Shown here one piece after another: positions 36,001 to 44,400 of a stretch of DNA of 62,245 nucleotides. The DNA is from Bacteroidales bacterium (lineage in GTDB: Bacteria; Bacteroidota; Bacteroidia; Bacteroidales; UBA932): the NCBI GenBank assembly GCA_017560825.1, contig JAFZED010000049.1:1-62245 (forward strand). Reading direction: 5' to 3'. Both the position numbers and the translations under genes were made by a program. The notes beneath the pieces are model-generated. The model ran no database searches, was not told where the DNA came from, and worked only from the letters and a program-made list of their open reading frames with translations. Within the stretch, counting starts at the first letter, position 1; every line of letters starts with the position of its first letter.

Positions 36001-38973
36001 TCTCCAAAGTCTACTGGAATGTGGGAGGCACCGGCTGTCTCAGATGCTTCTAATGGAACGATAGAGCGCGCGATTGAGCATCCGACTCAGTTTATTTTCT
36101 CTGATGAAAAGAATATGGATTGGCAGTATATCCCAGATAACACCCGCTGGCAGTCTGAAAAGACAATGTACGACCCTTGTCCTGTCGGCTGGCGTGTGCC
36201 TGACGAAGGCGAGAATGGTGTTTGGAGTACTGCTGGATTTTCGAAGACCGTCTACGATGGCGCCAATGAAGGAATGTCTTTCGACATCACTTCTCCGGCG
36301 ACGACTTGGTACCCGGCTGCGGGTCACTTTACTAATCACGGTGATCCTTCATTTATGAATGGTAATGCATATTATTGGTCAGTTGCTATTGCCGGCGAAT
36401 ATGCGTATTCACTTTACTTCCATTCCGGCGGAGGTGTCGATTCGATGTTTCCGGCCTACCGTTCATGTGCTTACTCAGTCCGTTGCCAGAAAGAAGGTAC
36501 CGGCGGCGGCCCTCAGTACGACAATGACTTCTCGACTTCCAGTGCTACTCACCTTTCAGCGGCTGGTACCGCGAACAGCTATATTGTCTCCGGCGCCGGA
36601 ACCTACAGCATTGCTGCCGTGATGGGAAATAGCTATGAGTCAGTAGGTTCTGTTGATTCGGCTGAAGTGCTTTGGGAAAGTTTCGGAACTGATGAAAAGG
36701 TTACCAAAGGTGACCTTGTTGCGGGAGCGAAATATGAAGACGGTCTGATCTACTTCAAGACAGCTGATTGGTTCCGCGAAGGAAATGCCGTCATTGCAGC
36801 AAAGGATGCCTCTGGCACCATCCTCTGGTCTTGGCATATATGGCTGACCGACCAGCCTCAGGAGCAGATATATTACAACAATGCAGGTACGATGATGGAC
36901 CGCAACCTGGGTGCGACAAGTGCCACTGCGGGTGATGTGGGTGCTTTGGGCCTCCTTTACCAGTGGGGCCGTAAGGATCCGTTCTTGGGATCTTCTTCTA
37001 TCAGCAGCAACACAGAAGTCAAATCAACGATTACTTGGCCGTCTGCCGTATCTTCAGATTCTTCGACAGGTACAGTAGATTTTGTTACTTCTCATCCGAC
37101 GACTTTTGTGACTGGTGGTTCTTCCTCATCTAATGATTGGCATTATTCTTCTCGCGACAACACGTTATGGCAGTCGGAGAAGTCAATATATGATCCATGT
37201 CCACTTGGTTGGCGTGTACCAGATGGTGGAGATAATGGTGTGTGGGCAACAGCGAAGGGTTCATCATCGTCTTACACCAGAAGTTATGACAGTACAAATA
37301 AAGGAATGAACTTTTCCGGTGATTTCGGTCTTGTCTCAACCATTTGGTATCCTGCTCCGGGTTATCGCTACGACTACGACGGGTCCTTGAGCAATGTCAG
37401 CTACGGCGGCTACTATTGGTCAGTTGCTACATTCGATTACTACGCTTGCACCTTGAACTTCAGCGACAATGGCGAAGTCAGTCCATCAAGCAACGATCAT
37501 CGGGCCGACGCGCGGTCTGTCCGTTGCCAGAAAGAAGGCACAGGTGGCGGTACAGATGGAGGCACAAAGTATGACAACGACTTCTCGACCTCTGGCGCAA
37601 GAAATCTTTCTGATGAAGGTACTTCAAACAGCTACATCGTGTCAAGCGCAGGAACATACAGCATATCTCCTGTAAAAGGTAATAGCAGCGAGTCCATTGG
37701 TTCCGTTGCCTCCGCAGAGGTCCTCTGGGAAACATTTGGTACCGATGAGAGGATCTTCAAGGGTAATCTGATTTCAGGCGCACGATACGAGAATGGTCAT
37801 ATCTACTTCAAGACAGCAGATTCTTACCGCGAGGGTAATGCTGTGATAGCCGCAAAAGATGCCTCTGGTACAATTCTATGGTCATGGCATATCTGGCTGA
37901 CGGACGAGCCTCAGGATCAGGTATATAACAACAATGCCGGCACAATGATGGACCGTAACCTTGGTGCTACATCTGCTACTCCTGGAGATGTAGGTGCTTT
38001 GGGCCTGTTGTACCAGTGGGGCCGTAAGGATCCTTTCTTGGGTTCTTCATCGATAAGCAGCAGTACCGTGGCAATGTCTACCATCACCTGGCCATCAGCA
38101 GTGTCGTCAAATTCCTCGAATGGTACAATCTCTTATGCTACCGAGCATCCGACAATCTTCATTAAGTATAACAGTAATAATTACGATTGGTATTACACCG
38201 GTTCGTCGTCAACCGACAACACCCGTTGGCAGTCATCTAAGACGATTTACGATCCTTGTCCTGTAGGTTGGCGTGTTCCCGATGGCGGTGACAATGGTGT
38301 CTGGTCAACTGCGCTCGGTTCTTCGTCAGATTTTGAAGATTACATATTATACGACAGCAGCAACGCGGGAATAAACTTCTCCGGCAGGTTCGGCTCTGCA
38401 AGTACAATCTGGTACCCAGCTTCGGGTTGTCGCGGCCTCGACGATGGGGCACTGAACATTGTCGGCTACGACGGCTACTATTGGTCAGTTACTCCTAACA
38501 GCGACTACGCATACGGCCTGCACTTCAACGACCTTGGCAATGTCGATCCGACGGACTTCACCTATTGGGCGAACGGCTTCTCGGTCCGTTGCTTCAAGGA
38601 AGGTTCAGGAATCGATATGCCAGGAGCGGAGGTACTAACGTATTCTCTGGATAGTGTTACAGAAAGTAGCGCTATTCTCTATGGGGAGGTAGTGTCCGAT
38701 GGCGGATTGCAGATTATTGAACGTGGATTTGTTTGGGAAGAAGGAGAAGGGACTCCTACGATTTCTTCAAACAAGCTTACGGTGAGCGGAACAGTTGGTG
38801 AATTTAGTGCGGAACTCAATGGATTGAAATCAGATCAATTGTACTCATACAGTGCATATGCAATTAATGCAGGAGGTGTGATTTCATATGGCGGTATAGT
38901 AGTGTTCAGAACTCAGGCATATGGTCCGGATTCGTCTACTCCTGATTGGGAGTTTGATCCGGGTCTTAACTGA
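33091..38973 (+). CDS. Second giant surface lipoprotein: shorter FN3-like stalk, three FISUMP modules with variable regions, C-terminal FN3-like domain
   Basis: A 1960-aa paralogue of the protein at 24788. The N-terminus is nearly the same (lipobox AVVSC, then LQEERSPEDIL). Two beta domains and six alternating ERGF/EVGFYYS repeats lead to three FISUMP modules starting near residues 820, 1155 and 1507. Variable segments lie at residues 1073-1132 (A), 1419-1479 (B) and 1774-1834 (C). Unlike its paralogue it ends with one more ERGFVW-type repeat and a DPGLN tail, so all its variable regions are internal. A terminator at 38982-39016 and an inserted IS follow. I infer a surface receptor or adhesin with several diversifiable binding domains. 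Confidence 0.9.
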   Translation: MKKLLTYTLLLLAVVSCLQEERSPEDILIPSPAQVDCSEASFSLTSKVPNGSEKLVEECGFLVGTTKDFADAVTVEGTMTANAFAAELPMRKYGATYYICSYVTNGHGSEIRSDVRSFALESLDKYVKFGAVTVRSYDMASKTAELSLAADIWAGVEVSEAGLCYGESEVLSLEGDYAAGSLADDGAIYITINGFIDGDKYYLRPYLRDGEYLTYGDVVEFSIPAVPVVKTADVAEVTSEGAVLSGEVVKGADISERGFMLAEGESSAADMKQKKVVEGTIGEYTLALEGLLPNQKYTYCAYAVNPTGTYYGPVKSFTTKVGLPVVASVVASSITSTSATLSATVKSHGGETVSEVGFYYSTDEAVDIETATKVNKPYSQDAFSIDVTDLAVNTKHYVKSYAKNSAGVAYSDVESFTTAVSSPSVKTVGFSAVTSASAVLTGLVVSDNGAAITERGFVWVKGSDTPTTDSNKLKVDGTTGEYTYTLEGLEPNQKFSFRAYAINSKGTSYGEIMNFTTVAGLPSLSATKVISISETSATFTCTVTDNGGATVSKVGFYYSTDAEVNLESAQKVEEDYSSDNFTISVDGLEVGTDYYVKAFVANSAGEVQNAIVPFKTVSAAPTVRTIKYEKVSATSVRLTGEVLDDNGERITDRGFVWDKAEDEVFPYKAQVLGETGEFSTVIEDLQPNQKYAFRAYATNSVDTSYGEILEFEIVVGLPTVKTAEVTDISDNVAVCGGSVTSDGGGEILAKGVIWSKQPNPTVDLATKTDEGEGTESFTSRLTDLSAGFTYYVRAYATNAVGTAYGEERRFTTTGEIQSVALEPANSFIISSSDIYSFAAVKGNSTESVGEVASAEVLWESYGTEEDITTGSLVAFASYANGKITFATADTYREGNAVVAAKDASGKILWSWHIWMTDQPQEHIYPNNAGTMMDRNLGATSSEPGSVGSLGLLYQWGRKDPFLGAGTMEGASPKSTGMWEAPAVSDASNGTIERAIEHPTQFIFSDEKNMDWQYIPDNTRWQSEKTMYDPCPVGWRVPDEGENGVWSTAGFSKTVYDGANEGMSFDITSPATTWYPAAGHFTNHGDPSFMNGNAYYWSVAIAGEYAYSLYFHSGGGVDSMFPAYRSCAYSVRCQKEGTGGGPQYDNDFSTSSATHLSAAGTANSYIVSGAGTYSIAAVMGNSYESVGSVDSAEVLWESFGTDEKVTKGDLVAGAKYEDGLIYFKTADWFREGNAVIAAKDASGTILWSWHIWLTDQPQEQIYYNNAGTMMDRNLGATSATAGDVGALGLLYQWGRKDPFLGSSSISSNTEVKSTITWPSAVSSDSSTGTVDFVTSHPTTFVTGGSSSSNDWHYSSRDNTLWQSEKSIYDPCPLGWRVPDGGDNGVWATAKGSSSSYTRSYDSTNKGMNFSGDFGLVSTIWYPAPGYRYDYDGSLSNVSYGGYYWSVATFDYYACTLNFSDNGEVSPSSNDHRADARSVRCQKEGTGGGTDGGTKYDNDFSTSGARNLSDEGTSNSYIVSSAGTYSISPVKGNSSESIGSVASAEVLWETFGTDERIFKGNLISGARYENGHIYFKTADSYREGNAVIAAKDASGTILWSWHIWLTDEPQDQVYNNNAGTMMDRNLGATSATPGDVGALGLLYQWGRKDPFLGSSSISSSTVAMSTITWPSAVSSNSSNGTISYATEHPTIFIKYNSNNYDWYYTGSSSTDNTRWQSSKTIYDPCPVGWRVPDGGDNGVWSTALGSSSDFEDYILYDSSNAGINFSGRFGSASTIWYPASGCRGLDDGALNIVGYDGYYWSVTPNSDYAYGLHFNDLGNVDPTDFTYWANGFSVRCFKEGSGIDMPGAEVLTYSLDSVTESSAILYGEVVSDGGLQIIERGFVWEEGEGTPTISSNKLTVSGTVGEFSAELNGLKSDQLYSYSAYAINAGGVISYGGIVVFRTQAYGPDSSTPDWEFDPGLN
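36307..36486 (+). other. Module A segment equivalent to a variable region, diverged
   Basis: It corresponds in place to VR1/VR2 but is one codon shorter (180 nt) and differs at framework and silent positions as well. Several codons at variable positions cannot come from AAY by A-changes alone (for example GCC at the start of the second variable block, and ATG). It looks like an older module no longer matched to the template. Confidence 0.55.
37345..37527 (+). other. Variable region B in the second giant lipoprotein
   Basis: 183 nt with the same framework (TAT TGG TCA GTT, GGC, GTC, GTC CGT TGC). Codons at the variable positions (TAT, TAC, GAC, TAC, AGC, AAT, TAC, TAC, AAC, AGC, GAC, AAT, AGT, AGC, AAC, GAT, GAC) again end in C or T and are A-derived from AAC/AAT. 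There are more framework differences than between VR1 and VR2. Confidence 0.7.
38410..38592 (+). other. Variable region C in the second giant lipoprotein
   Basis: 183 nt. Variable positions read TGT, GGC, CTC, GAC, AAC, ATT, TAC, GAC, TAC, AAC, AGC, GGC, CAC, AAC, GAC, CTT, AAT, GAT, GAC, TTC, ACC and AAC, all ending in C or T. The framework is close to VR1 and VR2, including ACT CCT after TAT TGG TCA GTT. Confidence 0.75.
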
Positions 38974-38981
38974 TCTTAGAG

Positions 38982-39016
38982 ACCTCCGACACTTTTGTGG
39001 GGTTTGTGTCGGAGGT
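38982..39016 (+). terminator. Terminator hairpin after the second giant lipoprotein
   Basis: ACCTCCGACAC and GTGTCGGAGGT form a perfect 11-bp stem 9 nt after the stop. The stem sequence recurs in the hairpin at 40732-40772, on the other side of the IS. Confidence 0.75.
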
Positions 39017-39021
39017 GCACT

Positions 39022-39029
39022 GAAAAAAG
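39022..39029. repeat. Left target-site duplication of the IS
   Basis: GAAAAAAG, identical to 40722-40729 on the far side. Confidence 0.85.
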
Positions 39030-39081
39030 GAGAGCACTGAAAAAGGGTTCACTTTTATAAGTGCCTAAGATTTGAGTATAT

Positions 39082-39141
39082 GAATAACCTTCTGAGAAAT
39101 TTGATTTTTGTTAAAAAATCGATTCTCAGAAGGTTATTTCT
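39082..39141 (-). terminator. Long hairpin at the transposase 3' end
   Basis: AATAACCTTCTGAGAA and TTCTCAGAAGGTTATT pair over 16 bp around a T- and A-rich loop, inside the IS just after the transposase stop. It probably ends transposase mRNA and blocks outside transcription. Confidence 0.7.
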
Positions 39142-39164
39142 TATGATGAGAATAATATTTCCTT

Positions 39165-40625
39165 CTATTTGGTCGTTTTGATGCCCAAGAGCGTCAATAT
39201 TCTCTTTAGATTTGACGCAAATACACACATCGCCCCCTGCATTTTCATACTTTCCAATCCGTATGAAAGTGCCCTAGAGTATCCATAAGCATTCTTAAGT
39301 TCGGCATTCTTGGCTTCGATCATATATCTAAGCTTGTATTTTTCATCAAAGAAGGCTGAATTTTCGAACTTCATGTAGTCTTCATGAGTCTCGCTCAATA
39401 TTCTTATGCTTCTGCTTTTGCTTTTTGCCCCTGTCTTCAAACATTTGGACTTGAGAGGGCATTTTTTACATTTTACTTTTGAGAAATTGAAGACAAGTCT
39501 ATCATTGATCCCTCCTTTCTCTTTGGCAATTCTGGAACTCATTGCAAGATGTCCTGCCGGACACTGCATTGTGGCTGCATCCTTGTTGTATATAAAGCCA
39601 TCATCTCTGTTATCGTCGGCGGAGTAGACAGCGGGGTTAAGTTTTGCGACTAGCTGTATCTCATCCTCAGCGCATTTCTCAATGTTTCCCTTGCTGCTGT
39701 ACGCAGCATCTGCAACAACTGTATCTACCTCTATACCTGCGTCTTCTGTTTTGTGTATCACATCCTGCAGATAGTTTCCATCCGCCTTTTCTCCGGATGT
39801 GACCACGACTCCGGTTATAAGGCGGTTGTCAGACAAGGCAATATGAGACTTGTAACCGTAGAACTTTCTTGTATTCGATTTATGACCCGCTCTTGCATCT
39901 CTATCATCGCTGGTTGTGCAATGATCCATTATATCTTCACAGGTCTCCTGAAGAAGATTCAGTTTCTCGGACACGGCAGGCAGTTCTGCATACTGGCTTT
40001 CTTTGATTATTTCTATCAGTTTTTGCGTATAAGAGATTTCCTCTGACAGATTCTGTCCCTCGTATTTTCGAGGGAATGACTTCTTCATCTCTTCGTTAAA
40101 GGCATAAATAGATTTGCGCAACGCAGATGAACGTTTACGTAATATCTCAAGAGGAAGCTGAGGATTGGAGCGAGATGTAGTGTGTGTCGCGTCAACAATA
40201 ATGGTCTTGGAGAACTTTATTCCTTTGGATAAAGCAATCTCTATCGTCTTACCAACAAGCATATCAAGCAGATTCATGTCCTTAAGACGGAGCTTTCTGA
40301 ACTTGGTCAGTGAACTGGACTCGATAACATCGTCTTCAGGCATCATACCCAAAAAGTACTTAAATGACAAGTCATATCTGGAACGTTCTACAACATCTGC
40401 ATCAGACACCTCATATATTGTCTTGAGTAATAGATATTTAAACATTCTGATAGGATTGATTGCAGAACGTCCTGTGCTTTCACTATACTTTGAACGAAGT
40501 TCGTCATATACAAAGGAAAAGTCAACCAATTCATTTAATTGGCGGAGCAGATTGGTTTTTGGGATGAGCATATCATACAATCTGATATGGTCACTCAATG
40601 GCAATATGGAATCTTGTTGGAGCAT
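39165..40625 (-). CDS. IS1182-family transposase
   Basis: A 486-aa DDE transposase. The N-terminal part (LRQLNELVDFSFVYDELRSK, GRSAINPIRMFKYLLL) is the DUF772-type domain of this family. The DDE core includes IIVDATHTTSRSNPQ (first Asp), VDTVVADAAYSSKGN (second Asp) and the C-terminal RYMIEAKNAELKNAYGYSRA (Glu). A cysteine-rich insertion (CPAGH, CKKCPLKSKCL) sits before the last acidic residue, as in other IS1182 members. The frame is open and full length, so the enzyme is probably active. Confidence 0.93.
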   Translation of the reverse strand: MLQQDSILPLSDHIRLYDMLIPKTNLLRQLNELVDFSFVYDELRSKYSESTGRSAINPIRMFKYLLLKTIYEVSDADVVERSRYDLSFKYFLGMMPEDDVIESSSLTKFRKLRLKDMNLLDMLVGKTIEIALSKGIKFSKTIIVDATHTTSRSNPQLPLEILRKRSSALRKSIYAFNEEMKKSFPRKYEGQNLSEEISYTQKLIEIIKESQYAELPAVSEKLNLLQETCEDIMDHCTTSDDRDARAGHKSNTRKFYGYKSHIALSDNRLITGVVVTSGEKADGNYLQDVIHKTEDAGIEVDTVVADAAYSSKGNIEKCAEDEIQLVAKLNPAVYSADDNRDDGFIYNKDAATMQCPAGHLAMSSRIAKEKGGINDRLVFNFSKVKCKKCPLKSKCLKTGAKSKSRSIRILSETHEDYMKFENSAFFDEKYKLRYMIEAKNAELKNAYGYSRALSYGLESMKMQGAMCVFASNLKRILTLLGIKTTK

Positions 40626-40721
40626 TGTTATCTGTTGAATTTCAATGCTTTAAGTTATAAATAAAAATTGGACTATGCAAATTTAAATGCATAATCCAAT
40701 AATTACTTTTTCAGTGCTCTC

Positions 40722-40729
40722 GAAAAAAG
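40722..40729. repeat. Right target-site duplication of the IS
   Basis: GAAAAAAG, matching 39022-39029. Confidence 0.85.
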
Positions 40730-40731
40730 AG

Positions 40732-40772
40732 GGGACCTCCGACGGTATTGGCGGGAAAATGTCGGAGGTCCC
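40732..40772. terminator. Terminator-like hairpin sharing its stem with the one at 38982
   Basis: GGGACCTCCGAC and GTCGGAGGTCCC form a perfect 12-bp stem with a 17-nt loop. It lies 34 nt beyond the 3' end of the convergent CpXC gene. Before the IS inserted, the two matching hairpins were about 25 nt apart. Confidence 0.7.
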
Positions 40773-40806
40773 AGAGTGCTGTCCACGGAAAGTGCAGGAG
40801 GCACGG

Positions 40807-41469
40807 CTATGCCATCACGCTGGCAAGCCAGTCGGCGTCGATGCGGGCGAAGCCTTCGGCGGGTTTGATCTGGGGGTTGCGGTCGAGGATGGCTTTGCAG
40901 TCCTGGTAGACGTTCCAGCCTATGTTTACGCCGAGCATCTGGCCGCCGAGGGGGTACATAAAGGTGAGGAGGCGTTCGTCGCCTTCACCTTCGCTGCGGT
41001 AGAAGTGGAAGGTTGAGGCCAGGAATTCTTCCTTCTGCTCTGCTCCGACGCTTTTCTGGAGCATTTCGAGTTTGGTGATGTACTTGCACATTTCCAGAAC
41101 TACGTCATCAAGTCCAGCTTCATTGATAAGGACCTTCTCCATCAGTGAGCCCATATCGTTCACGCGGCGCAGGGTGTATCCTCCCATTGCCTTTGTGTGC
41201 ATTGTAATGGCCTTCATCTGGGTTTCGGAGATTTCACCGGAAGGGATGAACCACAGCATCAGCTTTGCAGCAGGGTCGTGGTAGAGGGTTTCGTATCTGG
41301 CGAGGTTTACCTGGCCGCAGTGAGGACATTCCCACAGGAAGAGGGAGCCGTCCTTTACTTTGGCTTTGAGTTCGGGATTGTCTGCTATATTGATGCTTTT
41401 GTAGACTGTTACTGTGTGCTGCTGGCCGCATTTGCTGCAGGGCGCGATGGCTTGGTTGATGATTGACAT
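40807..41469 (-). CDS. CpXC zinc-ribbon protein
   Basis: A 220-aa protein whose N-terminal ~70 residues form a CpXC domain: CSKCG (residues ~11-15) and CPHCG (~48-52) supply a four-cysteine zinc site. The rest is alpha/beta with no recognised catalytic motif. There is no signal peptide, so it is probably cytosolic. It starts 4 nt after the upstream 1019-aa gene and is therefore cotranscribed with it. Function unknown. Confidence 0.75.
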   Translation of the reverse strand: MSIINQAIAPCSKCGQQHTVTVYKSINIADNPELKAKVKDGSLFLWECPHCGQVNLARYETLYHDPAAKLMLWFIPSGEISETQMKAITMHTKAMGGYTLRRVNDMGSLMEKVLINEAGLDDVVLEMCKYITKLEMLQKSVGAEQKEEFLASTFHFYRSEGEGDERLLTFMYPLGGQMLGVNIGWNVYQDCKAILDRNPQIKPAEGFARIDADWLASVMA

Positions 41470-41473
41470 ATGT

Positions 41474-44400
41474 TTAGAATGTTACATTAAAGGTCGGTGT
41501 GAATTTCCAGCGGGCTATTTCTATGCCGCTGGCTTCGGAGATGGATTGGAGGGCGGGGCCGCCGTTGTATGAGGCCGAAAGGCCGATTGAGCAAGGCCAG
41601 CCGAGGGTGAGGATGCTGTTCAGGTCAAGAGCCAGTTCGGTACCTGCAGACCAGAGATTGCCTTCTCCGGTTATGGTGTAGTCGAAGTGAGGTGCAACGA
41701 CCAGTCTCTTGACGGCGAAGAATGATCCTCCGATGGAAACATCTCCAATGTATATAGGAACTGCATACTCGGCAGTCACTTTAGCAACCACGTCACTTCT
41801 TATCGAGAGCCAGCTCGTCAGAGAATGGTTGGATGAGAGTCCTCGTGGAAGGAAGTTGGTTGCAGACTGGCCGAACGGTGCGTCGTTGAGCTTTTTCTGC
41901 ACGAGTCCTGTAAGTCTCACTCCGTGTTCCGGCAGCAGTCCGGGCACATAGCCATAGGTGTAGAAATAACCTATAGGTGACAGATACTCCCTGCTTTCAA
42001 GGCTTGCTGCAGCACCTATTTCCGCTCCGATTCCCCATTTTGGATAGACAGCAGAGTTCGGTGTCGCAAGCGAGGTGTAACCTCTCAGGGATCCGGACAG
42101 ACTGTGACGGAAGGTGTTTCTTCCGCTTGTGCTTTCACGGAACGACGGATTCATCAGTCCTTTCAGCTCTCCGTCCTCCTGCATCTGATAATGAGTCTCC
42201 ATTCCCAGGATTGAAGCGGAAGTGTTGAACATATCGTTGTTGATCGAATATGTCACCTTCGGTATGAAACCTCTGTACCATCCTCCGGATGAGAGGTTGA
42301 ATGGAATATAGGCAGAGAAGATACCTTCGACGTAAGGTGTCGCCAACTCCTGTGAAGCGATCTCCATCATATAACTGTTCTTCTCCATTTCGTAGGTATT
42401 GACATTGTACTGCCTTGCTGCTCTGTCATTTACATTGACCTTAGCTTCGAGAACCGGGTAAAGTCCTGTGTAAGTGATCCTTGCGTGTCCGGAGTGACGC
42501 CACACCTCCGGGTTGTACGGATCCTTGTGGGCTGAATAGCCGAACTCACCTGTCGATGTGGAAAGCTTGTTCTGGAAGATGCCGGTTGCTCCGAGCGAAG
42601 CTGCCTGCCAGATGTGGTCAAAGGACATATTCATAATCCTGTCAACATTCACATACACCGGTGCCCACGAGTGCAGGCCTATCATATGAGGCACCTTCCT
42701 GTACCTCTTTGGCTCGGATATATTCACAGACAGAGGCTCGCCAGCTCCCTTAGAAACTGCGTACTCCCTTTCCTGCTGTGTGACTTTCTCAGCAATCGGG
42801 TACTTGTGCAGCTGAGAGAAGTCTACTGCCCTGTCCAGCAGCGAGTCCACCGGGGTGCGGAAAATCCTCATTCCCCCAAGGGTCTGTGAGGAGTAGAGCA
42901 GATACTTTCCGTCAGAACTGTACTGGAAGTCAGAGGCTCCATATCTTAGAGAAGTACGCTGACGGACAATGCCTGAAGCAGGGTCAAGCTGATACATCTC
43001 GTTGACTCCGGTCCTGTCGCTTGTGAACATCAGTTCGTCGCCATATGCCTTTAAATCTTTGATTTTCAGCGGTTCCGGATCAAGGGCGGTTTCCCACTCC
43101 CCGTTGTCGCAGATACGGTATATTCCATAGCCGTTTTCAGATATGGCTGATACATATATATGGCCTCCGGCCATAGCGCTCTCCACCACCTGAAGGGTGT
43201 CGGGAGCCGCCACGGTGCAGATGGTATGGCCATCTGCGCCGTCCATTATATCTATATATGACTTTCCGTCGATTTCATATCTCGTCGTCATCATTTCCCC
43301 TCCTTTGCTGGTCGGTGCCGGGTTGTGAAGGAGTCTGTCGCTCTTGACTGTGTGTTTCTTGCCGTCCTTTATGTATCTGATGATGGACTTGGTCTCGAGG
43401 TTCCATCTTTCATCCTCCAGAGTCTCGCTCCAGTAGAGGCTCTGGAGGTCTTCTGACCACTGCAGGGAGGAGGTGTAGTAGGGCAGTCTTGTGAGCATTT
43501 CTTCCTTGCCGTCGCCGCTTATGCGTACGATTGCCGGTGTCTCGACGTGACCTTGTCTGATGGCATAGATGTCGTTTCCCGCAACTGTGGTGCCTGTGTA
43601 GTCTGTGTACCATCTGGTTTCTCCGGTGACGGGCTCTGAGTAGATGTAAGGCTTTCTTGCATCTGCTGAGGCACTCCAGAGAGTGTACATAGTGTCGCGG
43701 ATCTCCTGGAACATAGCCTCCTTCTTCTTGCCGCTGATTTCTCTGTCCAATTTATTGAATGTCATCAGATTCTGAGGCTTGTGGGCTGCCCTGTTGTAGC
43801 CGGTGGCCATATAGTCGGTGCAGTCGTAGAGGTACCTCATACCGCCTACGGTCAGGTAGCCGAGCGAGTAGTAGTCAGGGCCGTAGTACTTCTGTGACGG
43901 GAATCTCCATTTGACCCAGGACCTGTAGTCTCCCTGGTCGAAGGCTACCCAGTAGTAGTTCAGAAAGTCGGCTGTTCTGCCTCTTCCGGAAGGGGTGAGG
44001 GCTGTCTCTATGATGACAGCGTCGCCTTCCATTCGTGCTATGGTAGGGTAGACAATGGATGCAAGGATGTTGAACATCTGTCCGAAGAACCAGTTTCCCG
44101 GTTTAAGGTTGTCTGTCATTCCGAACTGCATCTGTGCAACGTGGCGGGATTCGTGAACGGAAAGCATTGTGGACCAAGGCATTGGCTCTGGATTGTAGGC
44201 CGATGGTATGGTGAAGAGGTCCATACGCTTCGGAGCCCAGGCCACTGAGCCGTTGGCAGCGTTGTAGGCGTGCATAACGACAGGCATCTTGTAGCCGCTG
44301 AACAGATAGCCGGCGGTTCTGGACACGGGGATGCGGTATTTTTCAAGTTTTTCCGCATACACGCGGGCCAGGGAGTCGGTCTTTTCCGGATAGATTATCT

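Larger units (their letters stand above)
39030..40721 (-). mobile_element. IS1182-like insertion sequence, complete
   Basis: A 1692-bp element bounded by perfect 16-bp terminal inverted repeats: GAGAGCACTGAAAAAG at 39030-39045 and its complement at 40706-40721. Both ends are flanked by the 8-bp direct repeat GAAAAAAG. It carries one full transposase gene. Intact ends and matching duplications point to a fairly recent insertion. It sits between two hairpins in the convergent gap after the second giant lipoprotein, so it breaks no gene. Inside the left end, a 17-bp palindrome pair (39083-39140, ATAACCTTCTGAGAA and TTCTCAGAAGGTTAT) forms a strong terminator-like hairpin next to the transposase stop. 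Confidence 0.92.

Noticed and set aside
24788-38973. Variable regions explained only by positive selection or gene conversion
   Set aside because: Positive selection would not keep third bases constant at 21 of 22 replaced codons while sparing silent sites in between. Gene conversion moves blocks, not single codon positions. A-directed mutagenesis fits better, though no retroelement was seen.
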